NCBI GenBank assembly: GCA_028717245.1
Contig: JAQUOD010000006.1
Coordinates: forward strand, 51,846 to 96,260
DNA from: Candidatus Omnitrophota bacterium
GTDB lineage: Bacteria > Omnitrophota > Gorgyraeia > Gygaellales > Profunditerraquicolaceae
DNA: 44,415 nucleotides
Direction: 5' to 3'
Shown piece after piece: positions 21,817-30,080 of the stretch (positions are counted from its first letter, which is position 1; every line of letters begins with the position of its first letter). Position numbers and translations under genes: made by a program. The notes under the pieces were generated by a model. That model did not search any database. It worked only from the letters and a program-made list of their open reading frames with translations, and was not told the DNA's origin.

Positions 21817-23406
21817 ATGAATTCTCTCATCATTGTTTTTGTTACGCTGATATTGTTCTTCTGGGCTTATAGGTTTTATGCTGCCAAGTTTATATTATTA
21901 TGGCAGGTTGACCCTAAGCGGCCGACGCCGGCATATGCCAAATATGACAGCGTAGATTATATCCCCGCGAAGAACTGGCTGGTCTTATTTGGGCACCATT
22001 TTGCTTCTATTGCCGGAGCAGGCCCGGTCATCGGGCCGGTGATTGCGGTGATGCTCTGGGGGTGGTTGCCGGCATTACTATGGGTATTGATAGGTACGGT
22101 TTTTATCGGCGGGGTGCACGATTTTGGCTCGTTAATTACTTCCATAAGGGAGGGTGGTTCATCCGTAGCCGATATCGCAGAGCATGTGGTATCCAGACGC
22201 GCTAAAATATTATTTTGTTTATTCGTCTGGCTGGCTTTGATTTTAGTCATTGCTGTTTTTGCCTATCTTTGCGCCGATACCTTTGTGAAAGAGCCGAAAA
22301 TTGTCCTGCCGTCATTAGGGCTTATACCGGTAGCTATGCTTACAGGCTATCTTTTGTATAACTTGAGATTAAACAGCGTATTCACTACCATATTAGGCCT
22401 TTTATTACTGGCGGGATTAATCTTCTTAGGCAATATCCTGCCCGTAAACAGCAATATAGCAGCCTGGCTTTTGGTGTTGTTCATTTATTGTTATTTCGCC
22501 TCAGTCCTGCCCGTAAATATACTTTTACAGCCGCGCGACTATCTTTGTAGTTTTTTGTTATTTTTCGGGGTAGGCGCAGGTTACCTGGGTTTATTGTTAT
22601 CGCGGCCTAAAATGATTATGCCTTATTACCACCAATGGAGTTCAAGCGAAGGTTACCTCTGGCCGGCTTTATTCATTACCGTTGCCTGCGGAGCGGTTTC
22701 GGGGTTCCATGCCTTAATCGCCAGCGGTACTTCCTCTAAACAGATCGCTAACGAGCGCCATGTCAGGAGAGTCGGATACGGCGGCATGGTCGCCGAAGGG
22801 ATAGTCGCGGTATTGGCTATCATCGCTACGGCTATTTTATTCGGCGCTAAAGAAGATTTCGGCATGATTTTAAAAAACCTAGGGCCCATTGCCATATTCG
22901 GGAAAGGGTATGGTTTGATTACCAATAATATTTTAGGCGGCAACGGGCATTTTATCGCTATCACTATTTTAAATGCCTTTATACTGACTACGCTGGATAC
23001 AGCCACCAGGATATCGCGTTATTTGACTAAAGAATTATTCCATATAAAAAATCGCTATTTTTCTACTGCCGTGATTATAATTTTAAGCGCAGCCTTGGCC
23101 TTGAGCGGAAAATGGAATAAGATCTGGCCGGCCTTCGGCGCATCCAATCAGTTGGTGGCGGCATTGGCTTTATTTGTTTTAAGCTGCTGGCTCTTATCTA
23201 AGAATAAAAGCGTGAAGTTTACCTTATTGCCGGCATTCTTTATACTGATTACCACTGTCGCGGCATTAGTGCTTCAGACAATAAAATATTTTACCCATAA
23301 AGACGTAGTACTTTTGACGGTGACCCTTTGTTTGCTTGCCCTGGCAGGTTTTATGGTCGGGGAGATTATAAAGGTTATGTTTATCAGGAGAAAAAAATAT
23401 GCATAA
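21817..23406 (+). CDS. cstA: CstA-family membrane transporter
   Basis: 529 aa, about 14-16 hydrophobic segments. FGHHFASIAGAGPVIGPVIAVMLWGW at residues 58-84 and GGVHDFGSL near 100 are CstA signatures; SGFHALIASGTSSKQIANERHVRRVGYGGMVAEG is the second conserved block. Family members import peptides or pyruvate during starvation. It lies between the homoserine kinase-like gene (4-bp gap) and lysC (8-bp overlap), so it is probably expressed with amino-acid synthesis; pyruvate would feed the citramalate synthase downstream, which is inference only. Confidence 0.93.
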   Translation: MNSLIIVFVTLILFFWAYRFYAAKFILLWQVDPKRPTPAYAKYDSVDYIPAKNWLVLFGHHFASIAGAGPVIGPVIAVMLWGWLPALLWVLIGTVFIGGVHDFGSLITSIREGGSSVADIAEHVVSRRAKILFCLFVWLALILVIAVFAYLCADTFVKEPKIVLPSLGLIPVAMLTGYLLYNLRLNSVFTTILGLLLLAGLIFLGNILPVNSNIAAWLLVLFIYCYFASVLPVNILLQPRDYLCSFLLFFGVGAGYLGLLLSRPKMIMPYYHQWSSSEGYLWPALFITVACGAVSGFHALIASGTSSKQIANERHVRRVGYGGMVAEGIVAVLAIIATAILFGAKEDFGMILKNLGPIAIFGKGYGLITNNILGGNGHFIAITILNAFILTTLDTATRISRYLTKELFHIKNRYFSTAVIIILSAALALSGKWNKIWPAFGASNQLVAALALFVLSCWLLSKNKSVKFTLLPAFFILITTVAALVLQTIKYFTHKDVVLLTVTLCLLALAGFMVGEIIKVMFIRRKKYA

Positions 23407-24619
23407 AGGTTTAATTGTGCAAAAGTTCGGCGGATCATCCGTGGCTAATATTGAGCGCATACGGAATGTGGCCAAAAGAGTTGTAAATTACAGGAAGAAA
23501 GGATACGATTTAGTGGTCGTGGTTTCTGCCTTGGGAGACACTACAGATGAATTAATAGGACTGGCAGCCCGGATTAATACCGAACCCTCGGAGCGGGAGA
23601 TGGATATGCTTTTATCCACCGGAGAGCAGATTTCTGTGGCGCTTCTGGCTATGGCCATCCATAAATTAGGGTTTGAAGCCATATCTTTTACCGGAGCGCA
23701 GGTGGGGATAATCACCGATACCAGCCACACCCGCGCCAGGATTATAAAAATAAATACCGATAAAATAAAAGAAGAATTGAAACGGGGCAGGATTGTGATT
23801 GTTGCTGGTTTTCAGGGTGTCGCCCTGAATCAGGATATTACTACTTTAGGCAGGGGCGGTTCGGATTTAACTGCCGTGGCCCTGGCAAAGGAACTGAGGG
23901 CGCGCGAATGCGAGATATACACCGACGTAGAGGGGATTTATACGACGGACCCGCGCATAGAGTCTAAGGCAAAAAAAATTAAGGCCATAACTTATGACGA
24001 AATGCTGGAGATGGCGTCATTGGGCGCTCAGGTGATGCAGGCGCGCTCCATTGAAGTAGCTAAAAAATTTGACGTGCCTATACATGTGCGTTCATCTTTC
24101 TTAGATAAGGGCGGGACAATGATTATTAAGGAGGTCAAGAGGATGGAAGAGGTAGTGGTCAGCGGCATAACCGCAAATAAAAACGAAGCAAAGATTACGG
24201 TCTGCGATGTCCCTGACCGGCCGGGTGTGGCAGCGAGGATATTCAAGGAATTATCCGGCAAGGGGATAAGTGTGGATATGATTGTGCAGAATGTCAGCCA
24301 TACGCGTCAGACTGATATCTCTTTTACGGTAAGTAAGGCAGAGTTGCGCAAGGCGCTAAGGATTACTAAAAAAATAGCCGGAGGCATTAACACCGGGGAT
24401 GTCCTGGAAGATCAGAATATAGCCCGTATATCCATAGTAGGTGTAGGTATGAAGTCTCATCACGGTGTTGCCGCTACCATGTTCGGGGCCCTGGCGGAAA
24501 ATAAAATTAATATTGAGATGATTTCTACTTCCGACATAAGTATATCCTGTATTATACAGAAGAAATTTGCTGAAACTGCGGTGAAGGCGTTACACGAGAA
24601 GTTTGGATTAGCAAAATAG
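23399..24619 (+). CDS. lysC: Aspartate kinase
   Basis: 406 aa. KFGGSSVANIERI at residues 8-20, VVVVSALGDTTDEL, LGRGGSDLTAVALA and YTDVEGIYTTDPRI define the kinase domain; two ACT domains follow (KITVCDVPDRPGVAARIFKEL and ISIVGVGMKSHHGVAATMFGAL), so lysine/threonine feedback is expected. First step of lysine, threonine and methionine synthesis. It starts inside the end of cstA behind AGGAG. Its TAG stop is part of the outer arm of an imperfect REP-like palindrome. Confidence 0.96.
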   Translation: MHKGLIVQKFGGSSVANIERIRNVAKRVVNYRKKGYDLVVVVSALGDTTDELIGLAARINTEPSEREMDMLLSTGEQISVALLAMAIHKLGFEAISFTGAQVGIITDTSHTRARIIKINTDKIKEELKRGRIVIVAGFQGVALNQDITTLGRGGSDLTAVALAKELRARECEIYTDVEGIYTTDPRIESKAKKIKAITYDEMLEMASLGAQVMQARSIEVAKKFDVPIHVRSSFLDKGGTMIIKEVKRMEEVVVSGITANKNEAKITVCDVPDRPGVAARIFKELSGKGISVDMIVQNVSHTRQTDISFTVSKAELRKALRITKKIAGGINTGDVLEDQNIARISIVGVGMKSHHGVAATMFGALAENKINIEMISTSDISISCIIQKKFAETAVKALHEKFGLAK

Positions 24620-24691
24620 GGACGGTTCTCAATTACGGTAAGAACTGTCCCCCATAGGGACACTTTTCGGTTAGGTTGAGAACCGTCCCTA
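24617..24691. repeat. REP-like palindromic element containing the lysC stop codon
   Basis: TAGGGACGGTTCTCAA (24617-24632) and TTGAGAACCGTCCCTA (24676-24691) are perfect reverse complements, 16 bp. The 43-bp interior contains CTGTCCCC and an inner TGTCCC/GGGACA hairpin, words shared with the coding palindromes in folP and valS. Such GGGACGGTTCTC elements resemble targets of REP-associated tyrosine transposases; no transposase gene is in the window. Confidence 0.88.
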
Positions 24692-24705
24692 TAAGAGAGG
24701 GTAAA

Positions 24706-26292
24706 ATGTCCAAAGTAAAATTATACGATACAACTCTGCGCGACGGCGCGCAGGGTGAGGGCATATCCTATTCTGTTATGGATAAGGTTAATATCGCGCG
24801 AGAGCTCGACAGGCTAGGCGTAGATTATATTGAAGGCGGCTGGCCCGGTTCTAACCCCAAAGATATGGAATTTTATCTGAAGATGGCCAAAAAACCCCTG
24901 AAGAAGAGTGAGCTCGTTGCCTTTGGTTCAACCCGTAGGGCGCACACCAAAGCCGGCGATGATAATAACCTCAGGGCGCTTGTGAAATCTCAGGCCAAAG
25001 TAGCGGCTGTTTTTGGAAAAACATGGGACTTGCATATTAAAGACGTCCTGAAGACTACGCTCGATGAGAATTTAAAGATGATTAAGGATACAGTGAGTTT
25101 TCTCGCCGGGCGCGGTTTGACTGTATTTTATGATGCCGAGCATTTTTTCGATGCCTATAAAGCCAATAAAGTTTACAGCCTGAAGTGTTTACTCACTGCA
25201 CAGGAGGCAGGCGCTAAGGCAATAGTCTTGTGCGATACCAACGGCGGGGCCCTGACTTCGGAAGTAGCAAAAGTCATTAAGGAAGTGCGGCCAAAGATCC
25301 GTGTTTGGTTAGGCATCCACTGTCATAATGATGCGGATTTGGCAGTGGCTAATTCTCTGGCTGCGGTAGAAGAAGGATGCGATATGGTGCAAGGCACAAT
25401 TAATGGTTACGGAGAGCGCTGCGGCAATGCGGATTTAATCCCGATTATTGCCAACCTGAAATTAAAAATGGGCGTTGATTGTATCAGTAACGATAAACTA
25501 AAAGAAATTACCCATGTTTCGCATTTTGTCAGCGAGATAAGCAATATGAAACAAAAAAGCGACCAGCCTTACGTGGGTGTCTCCAGTTTCGCCCATAAGG
25601 GAGGGGTGCATATCAATGCGGTAATGAAGAATCCCGAAACTTACGAACATATTGATCCCGTATTGGTAGGAAACCGGCGCAGGATCCTGGTTTCGGAGTT
25701 AGCGGGTAAGACTGGGGTGTTAATCCGCGCTAAAGAGTTGGAACTGGATTTAAATAAAGATGACCCTGGCACCAAGAAAATTTTGCAGCTGCTGCAGAAA
25801 TTAGAACATCAGGGTTATCATTTTGAGGCAGCAGAGGCTTCGTTAGAATTGCTGATAAAGAGGGCGCTGAAGAAATGCCGGAAATTCTTTGATTTAGAGG
25901 GTTTTCGCATCGTAATAGAGAAGCGCTCTGACAAAAAGATTGTCTCCGAAGCTATTATTAAACTGAAGGTAAAAGGCATAAGAGAGCATACTGCCGCCGA
26001 AGGCGACGGCCCAGTAAACGCGCTGGATAATGCTTTGCGCAAGGCGCTCAAGGATTTTTATCCCACATTATCTAAAATGCATCTTTCTGACTTTAAGGTA
26101 CGCGTGTTGGATGAAAAAGCAGGCACGGCTGCGCCTGTGCGTGTACTTATCCAGTCACAGGATGAAAAAGATACCTGGAGCACTATCGGCGTTTCCGAAA
26201 ACATCATTGAGGCAACCTGGCAAGCTTTGGTAGACAGCATAGAATATAAATTATTGAAAGATCAAAATGCGCAGGCTGCGAGGCTCAATTAG
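24706..26292 (+). CDS. cimA: Citramalate synthase (CimA-type, 2-isopropylmalate synthase family)
   Basis: 528 aa. The HMGL-like barrel begins with KLYDTTLRDGAQGEGISYS and has VDYIEGGWPGSNP, CDTNGGALTSEV, GIHCHNDADLAVANSLAAV and GTINGYGERCGNADL. A linker and LeuA-type dimer/regulatory domain occupy about 380-520. This length and motif set fit the Geobacter-type citramalate synthase, which makes (R)-citramalate from pyruvate and acetyl-CoA for threonine-independent isoleucine synthesis. The frame extends to a TTG at 24676 inside the REP-like element, but GAGAGGG before the ATG at 24706 decides the start. Confidence 0.9.
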   Translation: MSKVKLYDTTLRDGAQGEGISYSVMDKVNIARELDRLGVDYIEGGWPGSNPKDMEFYLKMAKKPLKKSELVAFGSTRRAHTKAGDDNNLRALVKSQAKVAAVFGKTWDLHIKDVLKTTLDENLKMIKDTVSFLAGRGLTVFYDAEHFFDAYKANKVYSLKCLLTAQEAGAKAIVLCDTNGGALTSEVAKVIKEVRPKIRVWLGIHCHNDADLAVANSLAAVEEGCDMVQGTINGYGERCGNADLIPIIANLKLKMGVDCISNDKLKEITHVSHFVSEISNMKQKSDQPYVGVSSFAHKGGVHINAVMKNPETYEHIDPVLVGNRRRILVSELAGKTGVLIRAKELELDLNKDDPGTKKILQLLQKLEHQGYHFEAAEASLELLIKRALKKCRKFFDLEGFRIVIEKRSDKKIVSEAIIKLKVKGIREHTAAEGDGPVNALDNALRKALKDFYPTLSKMHLSDFKVRVLDEKAGTAAPVRVLIQSQDEKDTWSTIGVSENIIEATWQALVDSIEYKLLKDQNAQAARLN

Positions 26293-26313
26293 ATAAATTT
26301 TTGAAACGAGGGA

Positions 26314-26367
26314 CAGGCGTTGGTGGATTCCATTGAGTATAAACTCTTAAAAGATAAAACAAGATAG
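26314..26367 (+). pseudogene. Relic of a second cimA-like 3' end
   Basis: In one frame this segment encodes QALVDSIEYKLLKDKTR and a stop. The first 14 residues equal the real CimA C-terminus (QALVDSIEYKLLKD), yet the DNA differs at many synonymous positions. That points to a diverged paralogue or earlier version of the gene of which only the tail survives, rather than a recent duplication. Confidence 0.7.
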
Positions 26368-26378
26368 GGAGGCGGCGC

Positions 26379-27074
26379 ATGCTTAAAAAAGGATTAGGCC
26401 TAAGTTTAGTCTTATTGTTCTTGCTCTATCTGCCTGTTTTTGCCGCAGAGCCGCAGAGTTCAACCGAGGAATCCTTCACCATCACCACCTATTATCCTTC
26501 GCCGTATGGCGTATACAACCAACTGCAGACCAACAGGTTTGCCGTGGGCGATACAAACGATAGCAATGGCACCTTAGATGCCGGTGACCAGCCGCCGGAA
26601 AACGGGCAAATAGCTGTGGCTAGAAGCGTCATCTACAAACCTGTGGATAAAGATACCCTTTCCAATCCGCAGCTAGGCGAAGTCATATATAGCGATAATG
26701 CGCTTTGGATATATACTAACAAGGGTTGGGGTAAGTTGAGCGCACAATCTAATTATGAGAGCTGTATTGGTTATTGTACGAATAGTGATATCGCCTCCTG
26801 TCCGAGCGGTCAAGGATATACCATGATAGCTTCAACGAGCGGCTGTGGATCATTCGATACTGGCACGGAGTTAGGGTTAGGTTATCGTATATACGCAAGG
26901 GTTGACTCGGTCACTACAGGTAACCTGTGTTTTGAGAAGTACTGCACTGTAGTAGAGTGGCCTTCAAACCGAGTGTTAGATAGCGAGAAGTGTGAAACTA
27001 AATACTTTCCTGGCTACATGTCACAACCACAAATTACGTCATTGTCCTCTAGTTGTGCGGCTTGTTGTAAATAG
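26379..27074 (+). CDS. Secreted protein with YPSPYGVYN motif and Cys-rich C-terminus
   Basis: 231 aa. Signal peptide residues 1-22 (LSLVLLFLLYLPVFAA). The mature N-terminus has FTITTYYPSPYGVYNQLQTNRF, a motif I associate with families of exported Omnitrophota-type proteins; then GEVIYSDNALWIYTNKGWGKL, a pattern seen in surface fibre or pseudopilin-like proteins. The C-terminal 100 residues hold about 11 Cys (CIGYC, CGSF, CFEKYC, CETK, CAACC), suggesting disulfides. Function unknown. AGGGAGG, overlapping the stop of the relic above, is its ribosome-binding site. The DNA directly after the stop is a simple AAAC/AAAAC repeat. Confidence 0.75.
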   Translation: MLKKGLGLSLVLLFLLYLPVFAAEPQSSTEESFTITTYYPSPYGVYNQLQTNRFAVGDTNDSNGTLDAGDQPPENGQIAVARSVIYKPVDKDTLSNPQLGEVIYSDNALWIYTNKGWGKLSAQSNYESCIGYCTNSDIASCPSGQGYTMIASTSGCGSFDTGTELGLGYRIYARVDSVTTGNLCFEKYCTVVEWPSNRVLDSEKCETKYFPGYMSQPQITSLSSSCAACCK

Positions 27075-27121
27075 AAACAAACAAACAAACAAAACAAAAC
27101 AAACAAAACAAAACAAACAAG
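27075..27121 (+). repeat. Simple repeat (AAAC/AAAAC)n
   Basis: About ten AAAC or AAAAC units follow the stop codon directly. The length is likely variable by slippage. The rest of the 27075-27257 gap is AT-rich and holds no gene or terminator I can support. Confidence 0.9.
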
Positions 27122-27257
27122 ACGCTGTTGATAATCCTATTATTAACAATGAGTTAGACAATAATTCTTTTATTGATTAAGTTAAGATTATGGATTATGG
27201 GGATGTCCTCCGAAGTACCACCCTTAGTTACTATAACTATTTGTAATTTAGAAAGTT

Positions 27258-30080
27258 ATGAGAGAGTTTTTTAAAAGGATGAATGAATTACCCAGTCGTT
27301 ATAACCCCAAGGAAACCGAAGATAAGTGGTATAAGTTTTGGGAGGAGAATAATTTATTTTCTGCGAAAGCAAATCCCGCCAAGAAACCCTTCTCTATAGT
27401 TATCCCTCCGCCTAATGTTACGGGTATCCTGCATATGGGCCATGCCCTGAACAATAGCATTCAAGACATACTTATTCGTTATCACAGAATGAAGGGCGAA
27501 GAATCGCTCTGGATGCCGGGGACTGACCATGCCGGTATTGCCACCCAGAATGTAGTAGAAAAGGCAATTGCTAAAGAGAATCTAAAACGCCAGGACTTAG
27601 GCAGGGAAAAATTCATTGAGAAAGTCTGGGAGTGGAGAGAGCAATATGGTTCAACTATCATCCATCAGCTGAAAAAATTAGGCGCTTCCTGCGATTGGCA
27701 GCGCATCCGCTTTACGATGGATAAAGAGTATTCCGAGGCAGTAATTGAGGTATTTGTCAGGCTTTATGAAAAAGGCCTGATTTACCGCGGAAGTTATATT
27801 ATTAACTGGTGCCCGCGCTGCCAGACTGCGCTATCTGATGAAGAGGCACCGCACCGCGAATTACAGGGGAATCTTTATTATTTAAGATATCCTTTTAAGG
27901 GACAGTCCCCTAAGCATAACTTCGATATAGCTATTTCGGGGACAGTCCCTTATATAGTAGTTGCCACTACCCGCCCGGAAACGATGTTAGGCGATACGGC
28001 AGTGGCGGTTAATCCCAAAGATAAACGCTATAAGAGCCTTATCGGCAAAACCTTAATTCTGCCTTTAGTGAACAGGGAAATAAAAATCATTGCCGATAGT
28101 ATGGTGGATATGAAATTCGGCACGGGTGCGGTGAAAGTAACGCCTGCGCACGACCCCAATGATTATGCCTTAGGCAAAAAATACAACTTAGAATTCATCA
28201 ATATTATGTATCCGGACGGTCGCCTCAATGATAATGCCGGCGACTATAAGGATATGGATAGGTTTGAGGCGAGAGAAGTTATCCTGGAAGACCTGAAAGA
28301 AAAAGGTTTACTGGAAAAAATCCAGCCCCATCAATTATCCTCCGGGCATTGTTACCGCTGCCATACTATCATTGAGCCGTATTTATCTAAGCAATGGTTT
28401 GTAAAGATGAAGCCGCTGGCTAAGCCGGCTATTGAGGCAGTCAAGAAAGGAAAAATTAAATTCCATCCTAAGCGCTGGATGAAGGTTTATTTAAACTGGA
28501 TGGAGAATATCCAGGACTGGTGCATATCGCGGCAGATCTGGTGGGGGCACCGTTTGCCAGTATATTATTGTAAAAATTGTGAAAAACAGGGACTGTCCCC
28601 GCAGATGTTAGGCCAATTAAAGACCAAGGGGACTGTCCCTAAAAACGATGGCGTCATTGTGTCCAAGACTAAACCCGGAAAATGCCCGGATTGTAACTCA
28701 ACGGATATTTATCAGGACGAAGACGTTCTAGATACCTGGTTTTCGTCGTGGCTCTGGCCGTTTGCTACGTTCTATTGGCCAGTACGGAAGGGTCAGTCCC
28801 CTTCGGGGACAGACCCTGTCAAGGATTTAAAATATTTTTATCCCACCTCTGTTTTAGTAACTGCCCCGGAAATAATCTTTTTCTGGGTGGCCCGGATGAT
28901 TATGGCGGGGTTGGAATTTATGCGGGAGATGCCCTTTAAGGATGTTTATATCCACGGCACAGTGCGCGATATAGAAGGCAAAAAGATGTCCAAGTCCCTG
29001 GGTAATATTATTGACCCTTTGGATATTATCAATGAATATGGCGCGGATGCCTTGCGTTTTAGCCTGATCTCCATTACTGCCGAAGGGCAAGACATATTTT
29101 TATCGCAGGAGAGATTTGAACAGGGCAGGAATTTCGCTAATAAAATCTGGAATGCCTCCAGGTTTATCCTGATGAATTTAGAACAGGGACAGTCCCCTGC
29201 GGGGACAGTCCCTGTTAAGACAGACCTGTGCGAGTTTTTCAGAAAAGAAGACCTCGGTATTATCAACCGCTGGATATTAAGCAGGTTCTACTCGGTTTTA
29301 AAAGGCGTAAATAAAAACCTGGATAATTATAAATTTAACGAAGCGGCAAACCTCTTGTATGCTTTTTTCTGGCATGAATTCTGTGATTGGTATCTGGAGA
29401 TAGTTAAAACCGATATAAAAAATAAACATAATCAGGTAATTATGTATAAGGTGTTAGAAAAATCTTTAAGGATAATGCACCCTTTTATGCCTTTTATTAC
29501 CGAAGAGATCTGGCAGATTTTAAATAGAGCTGTAAGCCATGAGCCGGTAAGCAGGAGTATAATGGTTGAGCCCTGGCCGCATATACAGGAGAATCTCATT
29601 GATAGGAAAGCAGAATCATGGACGAATACGCTCTTTGAAGTGATTAACGCCATCAGGAATATGCGCGCAGAACTGGAGATTCCTCTTCAGGATAAAATAG
29701 ATGTTCAGCTTTATATAACCAATAAAGAAAAGAAGGCCCTGCTTGAATCTTTAGAGTTATGTATCCGGAATTTAGCGGGTTTAAAAAATATTACCTTTAA
29801 AGAAAACTATTCCCACAGCCCCGGCCAGTTTAGCGCGGTACTGAAGGATATCCACGTAGTCATACCTTTGGGCGAAATGCCAGAAGGAGAAAATTATCAG
29901 AAGAAGATAGGGCAAAAAATCAGCAGGTTAGAATCCGAAATAAAAGCAAAAGAGAATATCCTGGCTAATGGTAATTTTACTAAGAGGGCACCCATAGAGA
30001 TTGTGGAGAAGGAGAAAATGAAATTAAAGGATTTCAGGGAGATGCTCAAAAAACTAAAGGCGGTGAAAGATGGATTCTAA
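27258..30080 (+). CDS. valS: Valyl-tRNA synthetase carrying four in-frame palindromic inserts
   Basis: 940 aa, long for a ValRS without extra domains. HMGH at residues 59-62 and KMSKS at 576-580 are the class I signature sequences; the editing domain has TTRPETMLGDTAVAV. DEDVLDTWFSSWLWP and FFWVARMIMAGLEFM are ValRS-specific. A C-terminal coiled coil (about 880-935) binds tRNA. Four segments, residues 214-231, 444-461, 511-520 and 643-652, are repeat-encoded, begin (K/Q)G(Q/L)SP and fall in loops; they account for about 56 extra residues. A zinc-knuckle-like CKNC ... CPDC pair brackets the second insert. The ATG at 27258 is used; 27279 is an alternative. Confidence 0.96.
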   Translation: MREFFKRMNELPSRYNPKETEDKWYKFWEENNLFSAKANPAKKPFSIVIPPPNVTGILHMGHALNNSIQDILIRYHRMKGEESLWMPGTDHAGIATQNVVEKAIAKENLKRQDLGREKFIEKVWEWREQYGSTIIHQLKKLGASCDWQRIRFTMDKEYSEAVIEVFVRLYEKGLIYRGSYIINWCPRCQTALSDEEAPHRELQGNLYYLRYPFKGQSPKHNFDIAISGTVPYIVVATTRPETMLGDTAVAVNPKDKRYKSLIGKTLILPLVNREIKIIADSMVDMKFGTGAVKVTPAHDPNDYALGKKYNLEFINIMYPDGRLNDNAGDYKDMDRFEAREVILEDLKEKGLLEKIQPHQLSSGHCYRCHTIIEPYLSKQWFVKMKPLAKPAIEAVKKGKIKFHPKRWMKVYLNWMENIQDWCISRQIWWGHRLPVYYCKNCEKQGLSPQMLGQLKTKGTVPKNDGVIVSKTKPGKCPDCNSTDIYQDEDVLDTWFSSWLWPFATFYWPVRKGQSPSGTDPVKDLKYFYPTSVLVTAPEIIFFWVARMIMAGLEFMREMPFKDVYIHGTVRDIEGKKMSKSLGNIIDPLDIINEYGADALRFSLISITAEGQDIFLSQERFEQGRNFANKIWNASRFILMNLEQGQSPAGTVPVKTDLCEFFRKEDLGIINRWILSRFYSVLKGVNKNLDNYKFNEAANLLYAFFWHEFCDWYLEIVKTDIKNKHNQVIMYKVLEKSLRIMHPFMPFITEEIWQILNRAVSHEPVSRSIMVEPWPHIQENLIDRKAESWTNTLFEVINAIRNMRAELEIPLQDKIDVQLYITNKEKKALLESLELCIRNLAGLKNITFKENYSHSPGQFSAVLKDIHVVIPLGEMPEGENYQKKIGQKISRLESEIKAKENILANGNFTKRAPIEIVEKEKMKLKDFREMLKKLKAVKDGF
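27896..27952. repeat. Coding palindromic element, long form, copy 1 in valS
   Basis: GGGACAGTCCCC (27899-27910) and GGGGACAGTCCC (27938-27949) span exactly 51 nt with a 27-nt interior; TAA/TTA extend the arms. Read as KGQSP ... SGTVP between strand YPF and YIVVATTRPE of the editing domain. Confidence 0.9.
28587..28640. repeat. Coding palindromic element, long form, copy 2 in valS
   Basis: GGGACTGTCCCC (28589-28600) and GGGGACTGTCCC (28628-28639), 51 nt overall, 27-nt interior. Read as QGLSP ... KGTVP inside the CxxC ... CxxC knuckle. Confidence 0.9.
28789..28817. repeat. Coding palindromic element, short form, copy 3 in valS
   Basis: GGGTCAGTCCCC (28790-28801), TTC, GGGGACAGACCC (28805-28816), 27 nt overall. 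Matching changes in both arms (GGGTC and GACCC) keep the hairpin paired. Read as KGQSPSGTDP. Confidence 0.9.
29182..29216. repeat. Coding palindromic element, short form, copy 4 in valS
   Basis: A 16-bp inverted repeat (29182-29197 and 29201-29216) around TGC, mismatched only at the arm centre. GGG to CCC is 27 nt. Read as QGQSPAGTVP. Confidence 0.92.

Noticed and set aside
24676-24705. Upstream start for cimA within the REP-like element
   Set aside because: It would use TTG inside the palindrome arm and add ten residues not expected for the family; the ATG at 24706 has a clear ribosome-binding site.
26992-27180. Frame through the AAAC repeat as a phase-variable extension of the secreted protein
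   Set aside because: The secreted protein ends with its own TAG before the repeat, so slippage in the repeat cannot change its C-terminus; the other frame has no start signal.
27258-30080. Inteins or programmed frameshifts in valS
   Set aside because: The inserts are only 10-18 residues, have no intein motifs and keep the frame.
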